Source: Thermoguttaceae bacterium (GTDB lineage: Bacteria > Planctomycetota > Planctomycetia > Pirellulales > Thermoguttaceae). Taken from it: 64,000 bases of DNA. Positions 60,857 to 64,000 of the stretch are shown here, piece after piece (the first letter of the stretch is position 1; each line of letters begins with the position of its first letter). The position numbers were made by a program, and so were the translations under genes. A model generated the notes under the pieces. That model saw only the letters and a program-made list of their open reading frames with translations, ran no database searches and was not told the DNA's origin. The DNA lies in assembly GCA_017559825.1 (NCBI GenBank), contig JAFYQR010000203.1, positions 1-64,000 on the forward strand, written 5' to 3'.

Positions 60857-62412
60857 GAGAGACTCTCCTTTCCTTCAATATTCTTCTGCAAGTTTCGCAG
60901 TTCGGCGAGGACGTCGCGGTTCTTTTTCGGCGCGCCCTTCAAGCCGCCGACGATCGACGCGACCGTTTCGTTTTCCGAGAGCAAATCGACGCCGAGCGCC
61001 GACGCTTCGAGCAACGCCTTGCGACGCCGCGCCGCTCGGAGCCGCCCCCGCTCGACGTCCGCCGCGTCGCCGTTCGTCTCGCCGTCCTCCGCCGAATCGA
61101 GCGAGTCGAGCGCGAGCAAGTCGAAGATCGTCGGGAGTTCCGGACGGAAATCCTTCGCCTCCGCCGCGACGCGCAACGCTTCGGCGACTTCCGGGTCGTC
61201 GTCGTTTCGTCGGCGATTTTCGAGCGCTCGTTTCGCTCGTTCGCGAGCGGCCCAATCGCGCAATTCCTCGGAGAAAAATTGCTCGACGTCGATTTTTTCC
61301 CCCGGATTTTCCAAGTAATAGCGCAGCATTCGCAAGTAGTCGCCTAAAATCGTTTGCCGTTCGAACAGCTCTTCCGGCGCGTTTTCCGGGACGGTCGGCG
61401 CGAAGTCGACGGAGTAAACGACCGGCGCCGTTTTCCCGAAATCGGTTCGCAAGTCGCGCAGAAGCGTTTGCGCCAGCGTTCCGTATCGAAGCGCTTGAAA
61501 AACCGGCTCTTCCGCGTCGACTCGCCAAGAGACGAGCCAAACGTCGCCTTCGGGCGAGCGCCCCGCGAACGCCGCTTCTTCGGTCGCTTTTTCTTGCAGC
61601 GCCTTCAGCCGCGAACGCGCTTCGTTTAAAATCGCTTCTTCCGTTTCTTCCGATTTGACGACGAGCGTTTCGGTCGACCAACGCAACGGCGACGTTCTAA
61701 ACGGCGTCGCGGTCGTTCGTCCCGACTCCGCGACTTCGACCAACGTCGCGCCGAAATCGCCGGTTTCCTCGAAGTTGCGGGCCAACGTCGATCCGGCGTA
61801 AACGGCCAACGACGGACTGCGCGAAATCGTTTCGCGAACGCGACTTCCGCCGAGCGCCCAATAGCGAACCGCGTCGCTCTTCAACGCTTCGTTCGGGAGC
61901 TGACCGTTAAAAACGCCGATCGTGTAAAGGTCGTCCGCGCCTTCGACCGACTCGACGCCGCCGCGAGGCGCGACGCCCGCCTTGCCCCAACTCGTCCCGA
62001 GAAGTCGCGCGACCGGAACGCCTTCGCGAACGAAGAACGTCTCCTCGACCGTCCCGACCGGGAAAATCCGAACGTTTTCCGGGAAGCGGAACGCGGCCGG
62101 GACGACGTCCGGCGAGTCGTTTTTCCCGGCGGCCCAATAAACCGCGATCTTTTCCGACGCGAGCCGCTCGAACTGCTCGATCAAAAAGAGGAGCCCCCAA
62201 GGTCCGGTTTCGCGCGGCGAAAGCAAGTCGCCGCTCAAGACGACGAAGTCGACCTTTTCTTTAAGCGCCGTCGCGACCAACCGCTCGACCGCGACGCGGG
62301 GAGCGTCGAGAATCGCGCTTTCAAGGCGCTCCGGACATTCCGAAAGACCGTCGACCGGAAGTTCCAGGCGGAAATCCGACGCGTGTATAAATCGAAAGGC
62401 TTGCGACGTCAT
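60853..62412 (-). CDS. YhaO-like protein with degenerate nuclease motifs, partner of YhaN
   Basis: 519 residues from the ATG at 62412 (AAGAAGAG upstream; a TTG 30 nt earlier is less likely). The overall sequence follows YhaO/SbcD, but the metal ligands are mostly lost: the DxH motif reads SDFRL (D13, R15), GNHD reads GKNDS (K97, N98), the His of motif IV is Asn in GVFNGQ, and GHxH reads LGGSRV. Only D13 and D62 (SGDLL) remain. Nuclease activity by the usual two-metal mechanism is therefore unlikely. The gene overlaps yhaN by 4 bp, so the protein is probably a structural or regulatory YhaN partner. A full-length intact YhaO is encoded at 21551-22984. Confidence 0.85.
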   Translation of the reverse strand: MTSQAFRFIHASDFRLELPVDGLSECPERLESAILDAPRVAVERLVATALKEKVDFVVLSGDLLSPRETGPWGLLFLIEQFERLASEKIAVYWAAGKNDSPDVVPAAFRFPENVRIFPVGTVEETFFVREGVPVARLLGTSWGKAGVAPRGGVESVEGADDLYTIGVFNGQLPNEALKSDAVRYWALGGSRVRETISRSPSLAVYAGSTLARNFEETGDFGATLVEVAESGRTTATPFRTSPLRWSTETLVVKSEETEEAILNEARSRLKALQEKATEEAAFAGRSPEGDVWLVSWRVDAEEPVFQALRYGTLAQTLLRDLRTDFGKTAPVVYSVDFAPTVPENAPEELFERQTILGDYLRMLRYYLENPGEKIDVEQFFSEELRDWAARERAKRALENRRRNDDDPEVAEALRVAAEAKDFRPELPTIFDLLALDSLDSAEDGETNGDAADVERGRLRAARRRKALLEASALGVDLLSENETVASIVGGLKGAPKKNRDVLAELRNLQKNIEGKESLS

Positions 62413-62465
62413 ATTTCGGCTCTTCTTTGCGAAATTTTGCAAGTTTTAGCGGTTTTTGCGATTAA

Positions 62466-62517
62466 GCGAAATATCGGGGCAAACGCGCGTTTTTTCGACT
62501 CGAAACCGATATTTCGC
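62466..62517 (-). promoter_or_regulatory. Perfect 12-bp inverted repeat in the leader of the YhaO-like/yhaN operon
   Basis: GCGAAATATCGG (62466-62477) and CCGATATTTCGC (62506-62517), 28-nt spacer. It lies 54-105 nt upstream of the operon start. It could be an operator pair or an RNA stem at the 5' end of the message. Confidence 0.5.
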
Positions 62518-62615
62518 CGTCTACTATTGTACCTCAAAACCGGCGAAAGAGAAATTTATTTTGCCCGGAAATTGCGAAAATTTCCCTTACTAAATCTCAA
62601 AAGAAACAAGAAATT

Positions 62616-62688
62616 CCGGTTTTAACGGTTGCGCGTTAAACCGGAGTTTTCCCGACGCCGACGCAAGCGCCGAACGACGGGAAAACTC
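62616..62688 (-). terminator. Double hairpin terminator of the LamG-type gene
   Basis: On the minus strand GAGTTTTCCCG/CGGGAAAACTC (62688-62644) is followed at once by CCGGTTTAACG/CGTTAAAACCGG (62644-62616, one bulge) and then TTTCTTG and TTTCTTTT. It lies ~80 nt past the gene's stop. Confidence 0.65.
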
Positions 62689-62770
62689 GCGTCGCGGCGA
62701 TTATAGAAACCGCGCCGTTTAGGCGAGCGCCGCCGACTTTAACGCCGACGACGTTTCGACCGTTTCGCGC

Positions 62771-64000
62771 TCATTTCGAGAGGTTCGCGACCTGTTCCGC
62801 CGTCAGAGCCCAGGTGAAAATCCGCGCTCGGACGATCGAGCCCTTAAAGAACGCGTTCCCCTTGCCGTCTTTGCCAATATCGGAACCGACGCAGAACGCT
62901 TGCAGTTTTTCGTCGGTCGGGTGCGTCAGTTTCCCCGCTTTCGCCTTGCGAGCGACTTCCTTGCCGTCGACGTAAAGAATCAGCGTTTCGCCGTCGTAAG
63001 TCCCGAAAACGTCGTAAAATTTCCCGACTTCGATCGGCGTCGAAAGAATCTCGTACTTTCCGTCGACGCTCGCCCAAAATTCGAGCGTTTGGTTTTTGCC
63101 GTTGATTTCGAACGCGACGCCGCGTCCTTCGGTGTTCGCGAAGACGTCCGCGACGCCGCTCGGCCAAGAGTCGAGCTTAAACTTCGCGGCGAGCGTTCCG
63201 CGACGCAGTTTCGCGTAATCGTTTTTGTCGAACTTGATTTTAAGGTAATCGTCTTTGCCGTTGAAGATTCCGCGAACGACCGGGTAAACGGCGAACGTTT
63301 GCTTTCCGAAAACTTCGATCGCTTTTTGCGTTTCAAGCCCGTTCGTCGGCTTGTTGACCCATTTGCCTTGGCCGTCGGCGTATTCGACGAAGACGTCGAG
63401 CATATTCGCTTCCGGCGCCGGCGCGTTTTTGTCGACCGTTTCGGTCGGGTCGACCGGAGTCTTAATCTCGATTTCGAGCGACTTATCGCTTTCCTTAAAG
63501 AACGGGTTCAACGCCGAAACGCGGAGACGGTACGTCGAGTCGGCGTCGAGATCGACCAGCTCGACCCGCGTGTTCTCCGGCGCGTCGTTGAAGTAATATT
63601 GCGACCAAAAACGCTCTTCGCCGAACGGTTTCCAAGCGCCGTCAGCCTCGCGACGTTCGATAGCGACGCGGTACGAGTGAACGACGTCGTCGCACGTCGC
63701 TTGCGGAAATTCGAGCGTCGCGCCGTTCGCCAACGTTTCGACGCAAACAACTTGCGCGCCGTCTTTCCAAACCGGTTTTTTCGACGTCTTGTAACGCTCG
63801 TCGGTGTAAACGTAAGTCTCGACCGCGCCCGGTTTCGCAACGACGTAAACGAAGTCGAAGAAGGAGTTCGTGCGAAGGTCGTATGGCTTCAAAACGACGG
63901 AATTGTCGCGGCGAACTTCGACGACGTAAAACTCGGCGGCTTCGCGGTATCCGGGCGGGAATTTGTCGTATTTTCCGCCTTCGCCGCCCATTTCGTAATA
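62771..64000 (-). CDS. LamG/concanavalin-A-like domain protein, C-terminal part (5' end outside window)
   Basis: The frame is open to the window edge (YYEMGGEGG continues upstream), so this is the last ~409 residues. Three regions can be seen. Residues 1-~75 (FYVVEVRRDNSVVLKPYDL) resemble the C-terminal cap of secreted metallophosphoesterases or similar beta proteins; this is uncertain. Residues ~85-185 look like a fibronectin-III domain (SYRVAIERREADGAWKPFGE, DADSTYRLRVSALNP). Residues ~205-406 form a concanavalin-A/LamG jelly roll (LAAKFKLDSWPSG, FEINGKNQTLEFWAS, GETLILYVDGKEV, RARIFTWALTAEQVANL). This is a typical planctomycete secreted, carbohydrate-binding architecture. The catalytic domain, if any, is outside the window. 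Confidence 0.75.
   Translation of the reverse strand, partial: YYEMGGEGGKYDKFPPGYREAAEFYVVEVRRDNSVVLKPYDLRTNSFFDFVYVVAKPGAVETYVYTDERYKTSKKPVWKDGAQVVCVETLANGATLEFPQATCDDVVHSYRVAIERREADGAWKPFGEERFWSQYYFNDAPENTRVELVDLDADSTYRLRVSALNPFFKESDKSLEIEIKTPVDPTETVDKNAPAPEANMLDVFVEYADGQGKWVNKPTNGLETQKAIEVFGKQTFAVYPVVRGIFNGKDDYLKIKFDKNDYAKLRRGTLAAKFKLDSWPSGVADVFANTEGRGVAFEINGKNQTLEFWASVDGKYEILSTPIEVGKFYDVFGTYDGETLILYVDGKEVARKAKAGKLTHPTDEKLQAFCVGSDIGKDGKGNAFFKGSIVRARIFTWALTAEQVANLSK

Larger units (their letters stand above)
62413..62770. other. Intergenic region, 358 bp, upstream of the YhaO-like/yhaN operon
   Basis: No gene is supported. It carries the 12-bp inverted repeat at 62466-62517 and the terminator structures at 62616-62688. 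A TACAAT box on the minus strand (62531-62526), with a poor -35 (TTTCTC) 17 bp upstream, could start a transcript whose first ~50 nt are that inverted repeat. Confidence 0.55.

Noticed and set aside
56261-61318. 1685-codon open frame on the plus strand opposite yhaN and part of its partner
   Set aside because: Its product is Arg/Phe/Val-rich low complexity, has no recognisable domain, and lies exactly opposite a gene with clear AAA ATPase motifs; it follows from codon bias.
1-64000. rRNA, tRNA, transposase, integrase, phage or restriction genes
   Set aside because: None of these was recognised on either strand by motif.

Overview
The window reads as a chromosomal segment of an anaerobic Planctomycetota bacterium, probably Pirellulales/Thermoguttaceae-like (inference). 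Support: a DUF1559 prepilin-like protein with an H-X9-DG C-terminus, a giant secreted protein with an LEPR-XLL-type N-terminal motif plus a dockerin, a small lipoprotein beside the DUF1559 gene, VIT/VWA and FGE-sulfatase-like proteins, and one-chain pyruvate:ferredoxin oxidoreductase. No rRNA, tRNA, CRISPR array, transposase or phage gene was recognised. G+C is moderate to high, and the codon bias leaves very long stop-free frames on the antisense strand.

Layout. 1-3.7 kb: the 3' end of an FGE-like protein, a K+/H+ antiporter, a macrodomain protein and NrnA. 4-10.8 kb (minus): GH127 beta-L-arabinofuranosidase, a five-bladed propeller glycosidase, a Tat-exported metallo-beta-lactamase-fold protein, a lipoprotein and the DUF1559 protein. 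11-15.6 kb (minus): an enlarged apolipoprotein N-acyltransferase and a hybrid-cluster-protein (Hcp) homologue that has lost its Fe-S ligands. 16.3-19.9 kb: NifJ-type pyruvate:ferredoxin oxidoreductase. 20-23 kb: AzlCD exporter and an intact YhaO-type nuclease. 23-31.5 kb (minus): a serine hydrolase-esterase fusion and GH78 and GH106 alpha-L-rhamnosidases. 32-37.6 kb: HGSNAT-like acyltransferase, FolP, an RNase HII-like protein, a membrane-anchored phosphoesterase and endonuclease IV. 37.7-40.4 kb: three tandem paralogous secreted alpha/beta hydrolases. 40.6-46 kb: VIT/VWA protein and a Ca2+-type P-ATPase. 46-50.5 kb: GH51 arabinofuranosidase and a large secreted protein of unknown function. 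50.8-52.3 kb: LuxR-type response regulator, STAS antagonist and RsbW-like kinase. 52.5-55.9 kb: FG-GAP/cohesin-like/dockerin protein. 56.4-62.4 kb: YhaN ATPase with a degenerate YhaO partner. 62.8 kb to the end: C-terminal part of a LamG-type protein.

The carbohydrate genes (GH127, GH51, two rhamnosidase families, several esterases) point to stripping of arabinose- and rhamnose-containing plant polymers such as rhamnogalacturonan side chains, with pyruvate then oxidised anaerobically by NifJ. The most unusual contents are two separate metal-ligand-stripped homologues of well-known metalloenzymes: the Hcp-like protein, and the YhaO-like protein translationally coupled to an extended YhaN, while an intact YhaO is encoded elsewhere in the window. 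Strong rho-independent hairpins lie at many gene ends, and several TTGNNN-17 bp-TAWAAT promoters are readable.
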